DNA of 64,000 nt, taken from Alistipes sp. (lineage in GTDB: Bacteria; Bacteroidota; Bacteroidia; Bacteroidales; Rikenellaceae). Made by a program: the position numbers and the translations under genes. Under the pieces are notes generated by a model. The model saw only the letters and a list, made by a program, of their open reading frames with translations, had not been told where the DNA came from and did no database searches. Numbering within the stretch: position 1 is the first letter of the stretch; each line of letters begins with the position of its first letter. The DNA is taken from contig JAITWH010000013.1 in the NCBI GenBank assembly GCA_031285405.1, positions 17,956 to 81,955 of the forward strand, given 5' to 3'. Shown one piece after another: positions 17,117-25,776 of the stretch.

Positions 17117-18169
17117 ATGAAACGGTTTGTCGCCATAATGTGCGCCGTGCTTCTGGGGGGATCGCCCGCCGCGCACGGAGAGAGGATCGTCGCCCCTGAT
17201 CGGAGCGACAATCTTTCTCGTGTTGACGCCCGGAACCCCGATGCAGATGCACGCCCGGGCCTCGTCTCGGAGGTGGTCGCAAGCCCGATTTTTGTTGACA
17301 GTTCGACACCGCTCTTCGTCGACGCGCCCGACACAAGTTTCACATTCGCCGAAGCCCTGAGTTTGAGTCCGCTCGCCGCAAGTGACGCCTACACCACCCG
17401 CTTCACCCGCATCGTCCGCCCCGACACCCCGATCTCGATCCGCCCCGACGTTCCGCACCTCGTCTACGAGCCTCAGAGTCAGACGACAAACCTGCGTGCC
17501 CGCCCCCGAATTCACTTGGAGGTGCCGAGCCTGAGCGGGAGCCTCGCCGGCGTCGACTACCACACCGTCGGGCGGGCGTTCCAAAACATATCGCTGGTGG
17601 GCACCAACGCGCCCGACTACTCGTCGACCATGAAGGGGTTCACCTTTGCCGTCGGCCACAGTTTTCCGCTACACCAACGGCCCATCCTCAAGATCGTTCA
17701 CGTGGGGCTCGACGTGACCTGGTTCGACGCCGAGTACGGGTATTGGCGACGCAAGCTCGACGAATTTCGCAAGTGGATGTACAAGCTGGACGTCGCTGTG
17801 GGGGTCGGGCCGGCGATCCATCTGAGACCCTCGGGGCGGCTGAATCGCTTTGCCGTACACATCTACGGCCGGTTTCATCCCACCATGTCGCTCGTGGCGC
17901 ACAACATTCCCGTGGCATCCGGCAACCGGTTCGAACTCGTCTCGGGGTACGCCTCCTACGCCTCGACGGGCGTTGCGGTGTCGTGGGACGCCTTTTCTGT
18001 GGGTGCCGAGTGGCGATTCGGCGGCGGACGCTACCGAGGCATCCGTTTGGCCGACCTCACCGTCTCCGACGACGACGCCTCGTCATTCGGCATTTCGCCC
18101 GAGGATCTGCTCACCCACCAACGCCACCGCATGCGCGGCAGCCGCCTCTATGTCAGCTTTCGGTTCTGA
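17117..18169 (+). CDS. Putative outer-membrane beta-barrel protein
   Basis: Start at ATG 17117 (MKRFVAIMCAVLLGGSPAAHG), which opens a 350-residue protein with a signal peptide; the track ORF begins 141 codons earlier in spacer sequence. Residues ~20-160 are polar. From about 170 to the end alternating hydrophobic strands occur ('PILKIVHVGLDVTWFDAEYGYW', 'FSVGAEWRFGGGRYRG') and the chain ends in Phe ('LYVSFRF'), the usual C-terminal signature of outer-membrane barrels. The specific function is unknown. The sigma-factor gene follows after 98 bases with no obvious terminator, so co-transcription is possible. Confidence 0.7.
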   Translation: MKRFVAIMCAVLLGGSPAAHGERIVAPDRSDNLSRVDARNPDADARPGLVSEVVASPIFVDSSTPLFVDAPDTSFTFAEALSLSPLAASDAYTTRFTRIVRPDTPISIRPDVPHLVYEPQSQTTNLRARPRIHLEVPSLSGSLAGVDYHTVGRAFQNISLVGTNAPDYSSTMKGFTFAVGHSFPLHQRPILKIVHVGLDVTWFDAEYGYWRRKLDEFRKWMYKLDVAVGVGPAIHLRPSGRLNRFAVHIYGRFHPTMSLVAHNIPVASGNRFELVSGYASYASTGVAVSWDAFSVGAEWRFGGGRYRGIRLADLTVSDDDASSFGISPEDLLTHQRHRMRGSRLYVSFRF

Positions 18170-18267
18170 GGCACATCTGCCGACAGCACTGTATTTGCCG
18201 ATTTTGGATGTAAACCGGCACATTTCAGCTAAATTTTTATTACATTTACAGCATCGGGAGCGATGCT

Positions 18268-18816
18268 ATGGATGACAAAAAGGATATACATATCCTGAAC
18301 GAACTGTTTTCGGATTATCAGCGGCGATTCATCCGTTTCGCAGAGCTGTATGTCAGGGACGAGGCGATCGCGAAAGATTTCGTCATCGAGGCCATCATGC
18401 ACTACTGGGAGAAGCGCGACTCACTGCGGCCCGACTCCAACATTCCCGCCTACATTCTGACTATCGTCAAACACAAATGCCTCAACCATCTCGAACACAT
18501 CCGCGTGCGCCGAGACGTGACAGGCAAGATGGAGCAGCACATCCGGTGGGAGTTGCAGACCCGCATCGCGTCGCTCAGGGCGTGCGAACCGGAGGAGCTC
18601 TTCACCGGAGAGGCGCGAGCGATCGTCGACCGGACACTCATGTCGCTACCCGAGCAGACGCGCACGATATTCACGATGAGCCGCTGGGACAACATGCCCG
18701 TGAGGGAGATCGCCTCGCACTTCGGTATCAGCGTCAAGGCGGTAGACTACCACATCTCGAAGACGCTGAAGGCGCTCCGTAAAAGTTTGAAGGACTACCT
18801 GCCGATGGGGGTGTAA
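18268..18816 (+). CDS. ECF-type RNA polymerase sigma factor
   Basis: A 182-residue sigma-70 family ECF factor. Region 2 (about 10-75) contains 'YQRRFIRFAELYVRDEAIAKDFV' in which the core-binding and -10-recognition helices lie. Region 4 (about 120-175) contains 'SLPEQTRTIFTMSRWDN' and 'VREIASHFGISVKAVDYHIS', a helix-turn-helix. It is of the Bacteroidetes type paired with FecR anti-sigma factors at SusC/SusD loci. Here no anti-sigma gene is adjacent on this strand; the nearest FecR gene is 10.6 kb away at the other end of the minus-strand PUL. Partnership between the two is an inference. Confidence 0.92.
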   Translation: MDDKKDIHILNELFSDYQRRFIRFAELYVRDEAIAKDFVIEAIMHYWEKRDSLRPDSNIPAYILTIVKHKCLNHLEHIRVRRDVTGKMEQHIRWELQTRIASLRACEPEELFTGEARAIVDRTLMSLPEQTRTIFTMSRWDNMPVREIASHFGISVKAVDYHISKTLKALRKSLKDYLPMGV

Positions 18817-18820
18817 AAAA

Positions 18821-18853
18821 CAGAGGCTCTCTTTCAGAGGGCCTCCGTTTTTT
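18821..18853. terminator. Bidirectional terminator between sigma gene and DUF1573 gene
   Basis: A GAGGC...GCCTC stem with an inner CTCT/AGAG extension, flanked by AAAAAA before and TTTTTT after, located between convergent genes. Confidence 0.75.
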
Positions 18854-18869
18854 GTGTGACATTCGAAAC

Positions 18870-19247
18870 CTACTTCACATCGCCTTTCACAGTCAGGATG
18901 TAGCTTCCGGCCTTGCCGTTGCTGTAAACGGATATTGTTTTGACAAAGGGCCCTGGCGCCTCCTCCGGATCGTAGGTGATCACGATGGAGCCCGACCCTC
19001 CGGCGGGAATCGGTTCCCTCGTCCACTGCGTGGTGGTGCAGCCGCACGACGAGAGGATTCGCGTGATGACCAATGGCATCCCTCCGCGATTGTTGATGAC
19101 GAACGTGTGCGACACCTCTCCGCCGGTGCGGGCGATCTCTCCGAAATCCCACGTAGCGTTGTCGGCTGCGATCACTGCGGGTTGCTGGGCGGAGACGATC
19201 CACGTCGTCGCCAACAGTGCGAGGCATATCAAAATTATCCGCTTCAT
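18870..19247 (-). CDS. DUF1573 family secreted protein
   Basis: A 125-residue protein with signal peptide (MKRIILICLALLATTWIVSA, cleavage before QQ). The rest is a single Ig-like DUF1573 domain with 'WDFGEIARTGGEVSHTFVINNRG' and the conserved Cys-Gly-Cys 'ILSSCGCTTTQW'. The role of the family is not established; it is common in Bacteroidetes near envelope and PUL genes. It is the last gene of the minus-strand PUL, 24 bases after the PD40 gene, and is followed by a bidirectional terminator. Confidence 0.88.
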   Translation of the reverse strand: MKRIILICLALLATTWIVSAQQPAVIAADNATWDFGEIARTGGEVSHTFVINNRGGMPLVITRILSSCGCTTTQWTREPIPAGGSGSIVITYDPEEAPGPFVKTISVYSNGKAGSYILTVKGDVK

Positions 19248-19271
19248 CCCTTAGCTCCTTGTCGATTAAAT

Positions 19272-20192
19272 TTAGTCGTTCAGACGATAGCTCACGAATG
19301 CGAACCGCTGGCTGTCGGGCGCCCACGAGTTGACGTTGATCGTGCCCTGGCCGCCGAATAGTTTGGTGAGCAGTCGGGGCTCGCCGCCTTCGGCGGGGAT
19401 CATCCACAACTCGACATTCTTGTTGGCGAGATGCTGCCCGGGTTCGAGGTCGCCCACGTGGTAGGTGATGTAGACAACACTTTTGCCATCAGGCGAGATG
19501 TGCGGAAACCATGCGTTGCGGGTCTGGTCGAAGGTCATCTGGGTCTGCTCGCTACCGTCGATCTTCATGCGCCACACCTGCATCAGGCCGGTGCGAACAG
19601 AGTTGAACCAGAGGTACTCGCCGCATGGGGAGTACTCGGGGCCGTCGTCGAGACCTTCGGCGTCGGTCAGGCGAACCTCTTCGCCCCCGATAGAGGGGAT
19701 CACGTAGATGTCGTAGTTGCCTTTGCGGTCGGCGCAGTAGGCCAGCTGATTACCGTCGGGGCTGAAGCCGTGCAGGTAACTCGGAGCCATGGGGGTAATC
19801 AGTACAGGGTCGCCGCCCCAGATCGGCAGGGTGTAGATGCGCGACTGGTGATCTTCGCGGGTTCCGTGGCTGATGGCGATCTGCTTGCCGTCGAACGACA
19901 GCACGTGGTCGTTGTTGGCGCGCGTGGCAAAGCCGGTGTAGATCTCCTGCGGTTCGCCCGGATTCTCGGGCGAGATGCGATAGAGCTTGCCGCCGCTGTT
20001 GTAGATGAGCCACTTGCCGTCCACGGTCCAGTTGGGAGCCTCGATCAGGGAGGAGAACTCTTTGAGCACCTTTCGGCTGCCGTCTCGGGAGTCCATGATT
20101 TCGAGCACGCTCGTCACACGGTTTCTCTGCTGGGCGTACACCCCGCCTGCCACAGTCAGCAGCGCGAGGGTCAAAAATAAAATTTTTCTCAT
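19272..20192 (-). CDS. Secreted TolB-like PD40 beta-propeller protein
   Basis: A 306-residue protein with signal peptide (MRKILFLTLALLTVAGGVYAQ). The rest is a six-bladed-type propeller of PD40 repeats, e.g. 'GKWLIYNSGGKLYRI', 'SPDGNQLAYCADRKGNYDIYVIPS', 'SPDGKSVVYITYH' and 'APDSQRFAFVSY'. TolB-like propellers bind proteins or glycans and no enzymatic motif is seen. In many Bacteroidetes a DUF1349-like domain and a PD40 propeller are one polypeptide; here the DUF1349-like part is the separate upstream gene 21 bases away, so the two products probably act together. The substrate is unknown. Confidence 0.85.
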   Translation of the reverse strand: MRKILFLTLALLTVAGGVYAQQRNRVTSVLEIMDSRDGSRKVLKEFSSLIEAPNWTVDGKWLIYNSGGKLYRISPENPGEPQEIYTGFATRANNDHVLSFDGKQIAISHGTREDHQSRIYTLPIWGGDPVLITPMAPSYLHGFSPDGNQLAYCADRKGNYDIYVIPSIGGEEVRLTDAEGLDDGPEYSPCGEYLWFNSVRTGLMQVWRMKIDGSEQTQMTFDQTRNAWFPHISPDGKSVVYITYHVGDLEPGQHLANKNVELWMIPAEGGEPRLLTKLFGGQGTINVNSWAPDSQRFAFVSYRLND

Positions 20193-20213
20193 GATGATAG
20201 CGGGTTAAGAGTT

Positions 20214-20903
20214 CTACTGGCGGGGTTGTCCCGTCTGTCCGCCCGGGCGACGTCTTACCGGCTGGGGATCGGCCAACTTTGTGTACTGAACCTCGGTGAA
20301 GTAGCCCTTTTCGACCACGTTGACGTCGTGAGAGCAGATGAACAGACCGACATAGCAGGTGGGGGCGAGGTCGAATTCGATCTCGCCGGTGATCGCCTCG
20401 GGGAAGCGACCCGTCGCGGTCTTCATGATGATCTTGTTGCCCTGACGTTCGATGTAGATGTGATCGGCTCCCTTGGGGCCTACAACCTCTCTGGTCAATC
20501 GTCCGGCCTCCTCTCTGTACTGCAGCGAGGTGAGCCCGTCGCCGTGCACGGTCACATAGGCGCACTCGGAGTTGCCCTCCAGCGATTCTCGGATGATGAT
20601 ACCCATCTTGCGGTGGGCATTTACGCCTTCTCCCTCGAAGGTGATTTTGGTCGACATCGAGAAGTTGCCCGACACCTTTTTCCACAGCATGTGGTACTCG
20701 TCGTTCAGGTCCCACATGTTGAATCCCGCTCCGGTGAGGGTGTAGGTTCCGGTGGCTGCGTCGAACGCCGAGCTGCCCCTCATCAGGGGACAGCCCACGT
20801 CGTTGGAGCCTTCGAAAATACCGACGCCCGGCGCCGAGCTCGACATCAGCAGGGGCAGTGCGAGGGCAATCAGTGAACTCAGAATAGAAAATTTGATCTT
20901 CAT
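20214..20903 (-). CDS. Secreted DUF1349-like (concanavalin-fold) protein
   Basis: A 229-residue protein with signal peptide ending near SSSAPG. The mature part is one beta-sandwich: 'GAGFNMWDLNDEYHMLWKKVSGNFSMSTKITFEG' then 'AHRKMGIIIRESLEGNSECAYVTVHGDGLTSLQYR' and 'CYVGLFICSHDVNVVEKGYFTEVQY'. This is the layout of DUF1349/laminin-G-like carbohydrate-associated domains. The C-terminus is a short Arg/Gly/Pro/Gln tail. Together with the downstream PD40 gene it resembles the two halves of a common Bacteroidetes fusion. A binding role at the cell surface or in the periplasm is an inference. Confidence 0.75.
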   Translation of the reverse strand: MKIKFSILSSLIALALPLLMSSSAPGVGIFEGSNDVGCPLMRGSSAFDAATGTYTLTGAGFNMWDLNDEYHMLWKKVSGNFSMSTKITFEGEGVNAHRKMGIIIRESLEGNSECAYVTVHGDGLTSLQYREEAGRLTREVVGPKGADHIYIERQGNKIIMKTATGRFPEAITGEIEFDLAPTCYVGLFICSHDVNVVEKGYFTEVQYTKLADPQPVRRRPGGQTGQPRQ

Positions 20904-20925
20904 AACGTTAATGTTTTTTAAGGGA

Positions 20926-22317
20926 TTAGTATTGGTTTAGTTGAGTAGATTTGATCTTGCCCGACCTCAGCGCGAAGAACGCGATGTAGGCGAAACAGAG
21001 CGCCGGAACCACAAGCGCTCCACGCACGCTCACATTGTCGGTCAGCCACCCCATCGCCAGCGGAACTACCGCTCCTCCGACTATCAGCGTGTTGATTATG
21101 CCCGAGGCCAGCGGCATCTCTCCAGACCCGACTCCCCTTACCGCCAGCGAGAAGATCGAAGGGAACATGATCGAGTTGAAGAACCCCACCGACAGCAGTG
21201 TCCACATGCCCACCGAGACCGGAAGCCCGATCGTCGCCAGCACGAGCCCCGCGGCCGTGACTCCGAAAATCGCCAATGACAGACCCGTTCGTCCCTGTCC
21301 GAGCGACATGCACACGAAGTTGAACAGCGCGATGCCGGCGAACAGCAACCCCTCCGTCGGGCGGGAGTCGAACGTGAAAGCTCCGTCGGCGACGCGCGAG
21401 CTGAAGATGAACCAGCCGATGAAGTACGACGCGACGATAAACATCGCGGAGAAGAGTAGTTTCCTCGACCGCTCCATGCTGCCGAGCATGACCGCGCCCA
21501 GAAATCGGCCGACCATTCCGCCCGCCCAGTAGATGGCCACCATCCGTCCGGCGTGATCCTTGGCGAATCCGCCCGCTTCGAGATAGGGAACTATCTGGGT
21601 GGAACATCCGACCTCGGCTCCGACGTAACAAAAAATGCCGATCGCACCGAGGATCACCCCCGGGTTTTGCCACACACGTTTTGTCGTTCGACCCACGGTT
21701 TCGGCCCCTCGGATCTCGGGCAACTTTATAAAGCCGATCCCGATGGCGACCAACGCCACCACCGTGCCGATAATCGCGAAGGGCAACTGAACTGCCTTTG
21801 GGCCCATTGCCAGCGACGCCGGAGTGAGAATCAGCAGGCCGACGAGAAACGGCGCCACCGTGGTGGCGATGCTGTTCATCGACTGCACAAGGTTGAGCCT
21901 CGCCGAAGCGGTCTCCTGCGGCCCCAGAGCCACGACGTAGGGATTGGCCGCCGTTTGCAGAAACACCACCCCCGTGGCCATGATGAATATCGCCCCGAGG
22001 AACATCGGGTAGGAGGGGGTGCCCGACACGGCCGGATAGAACAGCCAGCTGCCAATCGCGATCAACAGCAGGCCGGCGATGATGCCGCTGCGGTAACCCC
22101 TCTTTTTGATGAAACTTCCGCACAGTAGCGAGAAACAAAAGTAGGCGAAAAAGAACACCCCGTTTACCAGCTGCGCGGTGGTGGCGCTCAGATCGAAAGT
22201 CGCCTGCACCTGATCTTTGAGCGCCATGTTGAAATTGGTGATGAACCCCAGAACGAAGAATATCGCCGCCATGAAGCCAACACCGAGTCTATCAGACGGC
22301 GTTTGTATTTGAGTCAT
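20926..22317 (-). CDS. FucP-type MFS sugar transporter
   Basis: A 463-residue inner-membrane protein with about 12 transmembrane segments. Family features: 'FFVLGFITNFNMALKDQVQATFDLS' in TM1 and 'FFFAYFCFSLLCGSFIKKRGYRSGII' around TM2 with the MFS loop, 'QTAANPYVVALGPQETASARLNLVQSMNSI' (the FucP/GluP signature NPYV...LNL.Q..NS), and 'YVGAEVGCSTQIVPYL'. These proteins import monosaccharides with protons. In the described B. thetaiotaomicron fructan locus a similar importer carries fructose, which would fit the GH32-family neighbour, but specificity is not readable here. It lies 16 bases after the GH32-like gene, so it belongs to the same operon. Confidence 0.9.
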   Translation of the reverse strand: MTQIQTPSDRLGVGFMAAIFFVLGFITNFNMALKDQVQATFDLSATTAQLVNGVFFFAYFCFSLLCGSFIKKRGYRSGIIAGLLLIAIGSWLFYPAVSGTPSYPMFLGAIFIMATGVVFLQTAANPYVVALGPQETASARLNLVQSMNSIATTVAPFLVGLLILTPASLAMGPKAVQLPFAIIGTVVALVAIGIGFIKLPEIRGAETVGRTTKRVWQNPGVILGAIGIFCYVGAEVGCSTQIVPYLEAGGFAKDHAGRMVAIYWAGGMVGRFLGAVMLGSMERSRKLLFSAMFIVASYFIGWFIFSSRVADGAFTFDSRPTEGLLFAGIALFNFVCMSLGQGRTGLSLAIFGVTAAGLVLATIGLPVSVGMWTLLSVGFFNSIMFPSIFSLAVRGVGSGEMPLASGIINTLIVGGAVVPLAMGWLTDNVSVRGALVVPALCFAYIAFFALRSGKIKSTQLNQY

Positions 22318-22333
22318 TGCTGTTTTTTGTCTG

Positions 22334-23932
22334 TTATTTCACCCCTCCCGAACTCTCCCGCACCGACTTCAGACCGGTGACTGAGACACTCTCCGCCGTG
22401 ACCCTGCCGTTCTCGGCAAAGATGTCGAGCAGGTCGAATCGGCCCGTCGGATAAAAAGTGTCCGTCATGGCGATCTTTCCATCCACCGTGAAGAGCTCCA
22501 GCGAACCGCGGTCGAGCACCAGATGCAATTCCAGCGCTTCCGAACCCTCGATGTCGCAGGGGAAGAGGTGTGTGTGTTTGAAACTGTCGGAAAACTTCAC
22601 GGTCGACGAGGCGCCGCGGTCGACGTAGAGCAGCCGGTTGAAGCTGTCGTATCCGATGGTGACGGACTCGCCGCTTTCGTTGCCGATCCTGATGCCGAAC
22701 CTCTCCGCGAAACCGATCGTGCCGAGCTCATCCGTCCGGAATTTTACGGTGATCTCCGACGGAGTCACGGCGACCTTTGTCTTAACGCGGTGGAGACCCT
22801 CCCGCTCGATATCCTGAACAACGGTGATGTCGGACAGCTCCGTTCGCCGGCCTTGTAGCATGCCGATCTCGCCGACCGGTCTTTGCGAGAGCACATACTC
22901 TCCGCGCAACGACTCCAGCGTCAGCTCCCTCGGCAGGGTCAGCGAACCTTTCCATCCTTCGGTCGGCACCTCGGCGGCGTACTCCCAGTTGTTCATACAA
23001 CCGATGTAGACGGTTCGTCCGTCGGGCAGAGCGCTCGTGGTTCCGGCGTAGTTGTCGAATCCGTAGTCGATCCACAGCGGGTCGGTCTGGTCGGGGGTGA
23101 AGTTGTCGTCCTCTAACGTTCCGGTGAAGTAGCCTGTTCCCCACTCTCCGGTCTCGCCCATTCCGATGCCTGTCGTCAAGACCCAGCGTTCGTCGTCAGT
23201 GCCCGCGACCCGCATCTTCATCAGATCGGGACTCTCCCATACGTCGTACTCGCTGCCGATCTGTGTGCCGAAGCTACCCGTGGGGCGCCACTGCCTCAGG
23301 TCGGACGAGCGATAGAAACTCACCCTGCCGTTTTGGGCCACCGTCATCCTCCACTCCCCGGTCTCGTCGTCGCGGCTCACTTTCGGATCTCGGAAATGGC
23401 GCGCACCGGGGATCACCGGATTGCCGTCATACTTCGTCCACGTGTCGCCGCCGTCGAGGCTGAAGGCCAGACCCTGACTTTCGATCTCCTCTCCGCCGGC
23501 CGCCTCTGTCTCGTAGTTGTGGTAGGTGTAGATTGCGATCAAGGGCGGATTGTCGGTGGTGCCGAATCCCGAACTGTTTTCCTCGTCCAGAACAACGCAA
23601 CCCGAGGCGATGGCTCCCAGAGAGTCGGGCCCCAGTGCGGGAGGCAGCTCCTCCCAGTGCAGCATGTCGGTACTGACGGCGTGTCCCAGATGGGTCGTGA
23701 CGCGGGTGCTCTCGGTCGGGTTGCACGGATAGAAAAGGTGATACCGTTCGCCGGTGTGGATAAGTTCGGCGGGGCCGTTCATCCAACCTGCGTTCATCGA
23801 GAAGTGTAGCTCTCCGCGGTGCGACTCCCCCTCGGGAGGCGTACCGGATGAACGGGTGTCACACCCATGCAGCAGGGCGACGATGATCAGTATGCAAAAA
23901 CATTTTGTTCGGCACATCATGGGTAGGGGCAA
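22334..23932 (-). CDS. GH32-family lipoprotein with catalytic nucleophile replaced
   Basis: A 532-residue protein with a lipobox (VALLHGC), so probably surface or periplasmic lipoprotein; the true start may be the ATG six codons in. It has the five-bladed propeller and C-terminal beta-sandwich ('ALELHLVLDRGSLELFTVDGK') of GH32 fructanases. The transition-state motif RDP is intact ('HFRDPKVS') and the acid/base motif is present as 'WESPDLM' (usual WECPDLF). The nucleophile motif WMNDPNG reads 'GWMNGPAEL': Asp to Gly (codon GGC at 23774-23776), Asn to Ala, Gly to Glu. A retaining fructanase cannot work normally without that Asp. It may be a fructan-binding pseudoenzyme or use another mechanism. 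Its place in the operon (SusD before, importer after) fits glycan capture. Confidence 0.85.
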   Translation of the reverse strand: MPLPMMCRTKCFCILIIVALLHGCDTRSSGTPPEGESHRGELHFSMNAGWMNGPAELIHTGERYHLFYPCNPTESTRVTTHLGHAVSTDMLHWEELPPALGPDSLGAIASGCVVLDEENSSGFGTTDNPPLIAIYTYHNYETEAAGGEEIESQGLAFSLDGGDTWTKYDGNPVIPGARHFRDPKVSRDDETGEWRMTVAQNGRVSFYRSSDLRQWRPTGSFGTQIGSEYDVWESPDLMKMRVAGTDDERWVLTTGIGMGETGEWGTGYFTGTLEDDNFTPDQTDPLWIDYGFDNYAGTTSALPDGRTVYIGCMNNWEYAAEVPTEGWKGSLTLPRELTLESLRGEYVLSQRPVGEIGMLQGRRTELSDITVVQDIEREGLHRVKTKVAVTPSEITVKFRTDELGTIGFAERFGIRIGNESGESVTIGYDSFNRLLYVDRGASSTVKFSDSFKHTHLFPCDIEGSEALELHLVLDRGSLELFTVDGKIAMTDTFYPTGRFDLLDIFAENGRVTAESVSVTGLKSVRESSGGVK

Positions 23933-24005
23933 TTAAGAGATTATTTAATTTACCGGAACCACCTCGCAGTTATGCGAGCGCGAGGCAGCTCCGGCAAAAG
24001 TCAGC

Positions 24006-25763
24006 CTACCATCCGTAGTTCTGTTCGTACACGCCGCGGCTGAAGCTAATCTGGCGATAGGGGATGGGGAAGTACTCGTCCTTGTTCTTGGTAAATCGGG
24101 CGGTCTTCAGGTGCTCCCTTCGGGGTGCTTCCGTCGCGTAGTAGTCGTTGAGAGTCTCGGCGGCGATGCCCCAGCGAACCAGGTCGAATCCGCGGCTCGC
24201 CTCCATGGCCATCTCAAGGCGACGCTCCCAGCGGAAGGCGTTGCGCGCTTCGTCCTGATCGGCAAAGCTGTCGTAGAGGCCCACCTTGAACTGACCCGCG
24301 TCGGCGAGGAGGTTACCTTCGGCATCTCTCAGCATACCGGTGCTCCGGCCGGCACGTTCGCGCAGCGAGTTGATTATCTCTCTGGCGGCGTTGAGGTTGT
24401 CGGCCCCGCCGATCTCGACGAGGGCTTCGACCTTCCACAGCAGGGCGTCGTCGTAGCGGATGATGTCGCGGTTCAGCGAGCTCGAATAGTACCAGCGGGC
24501 CTGCTCGAAGCATGGGCAGTCAAACGATACAACCTCCTTCATTGAGAGGAATGGTCCGTAGTAGATGCCACCCTCGCGCGGGAATGTGATGTTGACGATG
24601 TGCTTTTCCTTGTCGGCGGCGGGCTTCGTCGACACGTCGGCGTACTTGTAGGGCAGGCCGATCATAGCCACGGTGTGGAGAAGGCGCGGGTCGACGGTGT
24701 ACGAGGCGAGGTCGGTTGCATCCTCGATATCTTCACCTGGGGTATTGAATGTGCCGAACATAGGCAGGCCTGTGGCGGAGTCGGTCTTGAAGGCATTCAC
24801 CAACTCCTGTGTTGGTATGTGCATGCCGCAACATCCGTAGCCGGCGGACATCGGGTAGGAGAGCACTGAGGTCATGTTGAGGCGACCGAAGGGCACACCG
24901 TCGTCGTGCGAGTTCTGGATTGCGAAGATCGACTCAGGGCCGTTCTCGGTCTCCCAGCGAAAGTTGTCGGCAAAGTCGTTGACAAGGCTGAACTTGGCGC
25001 CCAACTCGTCGACGAGCGATACCACCTCTTCGAGCTTCGTCTTGTCGATGTTCACCACGTTGTTCTGTTCGTCCTGCTCGTAGGCGGCGTAGAGGAGCGC
25101 CTTGGCGAGATAGGCTTTGGCGGCCCACTTGTCGGCGCGACCCACATCCTTGTTGTCCTCGGGAAGGTTGGCCACCGCGAAACGGAAGTCTTCGATGATC
25201 TTGCCCCACAGCTCGGCGTCGGTGTACTTTCTGTTGGAGGTCTCCTTCAGTTCGTCGTCGGAGATGGTCTCGTCGACCCACACGGGGTACTTGAAGATCA
25301 CCTTGAGTTCGAACATGTGGTGGGCTCTCAGGAAGCGCATCTCTCCGGAGCGGATGTTCTTCTCCGGATAATCGCTCTCTTCGAGGGCGTTGATGCGCGA
25401 CAGGGCATTGTTGGCGCGCGAGATGGCGATGTAACCTCTGGTCCACTTCGTGTTCAACTGGCCGGTGTTGACCAGCAGGGTGTTTGCAACTTCGATGTTG
25501 TGGGCGAATCCCATGTCACTGGGACCGCCGCCGCCCTTGTAGGCGTCGCCGCTCCGCAGGTCGGAAAAGAGCCACGGCATCATCTCCACGTTGTCGTTCT
25601 CGATGAGCGAGTAGGCGGCGATCACCATCTTCTCGACATACTCGGGAGAGGTCAACTGGTCGCTGGAGAGGCTGCCCTTGGGGTCCAACTCCAGAAAGTC
25701 GGAACATGACGATGCCGCCATCGTTATCAATCCACAGGCGAGGATATGTTTTATCTTATTCAT
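24006..25763 (-). CDS. susD: SusD/RagB-family nutrient-binding lipoprotein
   Basis: Start chosen at the ATG at 25763 (MNKIKHILACGLITMAASSC), which gives a clean lipoprotein signal with lipobox AASSC; the track start adds nine residues overlapping SusC. 585 residues. Typical SusD elements: 'DFLELDPKGSLSSDQLTSPEYVEKMVIAAYS' after the Cys, TPR helices ('YIAISRANNALSRI', 'EMRFLRAHHMFELKVIF'), and the C-terminal 'AFRWERRLEMAMEASRGFDLVRWG' and 'YFPIPYRQI'. It sits on the outer face of the outer membrane and forms a lid over the SusC transporter. Ligand identity is not readable. It starts 13 bases after SusC ends, as in most SusCD pairs. Confidence 0.95.
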   Translation of the reverse strand: MNKIKHILACGLITMAASSCSDFLELDPKGSLSSDQLTSPEYVEKMVIAAYSLIENDNVEMMPWLFSDLRSGDAYKGGGGPSDMGFAHNIEVANTLLVNTGQLNTKWTRGYIAISRANNALSRINALEESDYPEKNIRSGEMRFLRAHHMFELKVIFKYPVWVDETISDDELKETSNRKYTDAELWGKIIEDFRFAVANLPEDNKDVGRADKWAAKAYLAKALLYAAYEQDEQNNVVNIDKTKLEEVVSLVDELGAKFSLVNDFADNFRWETENGPESIFAIQNSHDDGVPFGRLNMTSVLSYPMSAGYGCCGMHIPTQELVNAFKTDSATGLPMFGTFNTPGEDIEDATDLASYTVDPRLLHTVAMIGLPYKYADVSTKPAADKEKHIVNITFPREGGIYYGPFLSMKEVVSFDCPCFEQARWYYSSSLNRDIIRYDDALLWKVEALVEIGGADNLNAAREIINSLRERAGRSTGMLRDAEGNLLADAGQFKVGLYDSFADQDEARNAFRWERRLEMAMEASRGFDLVRWGIAAETLNDYYATEAPRREHLKTARFTKNKDEYFPIPYRQISFSRGVYEQNYGW

Positions 25764-25776
25764 GATTCGTATTGTT

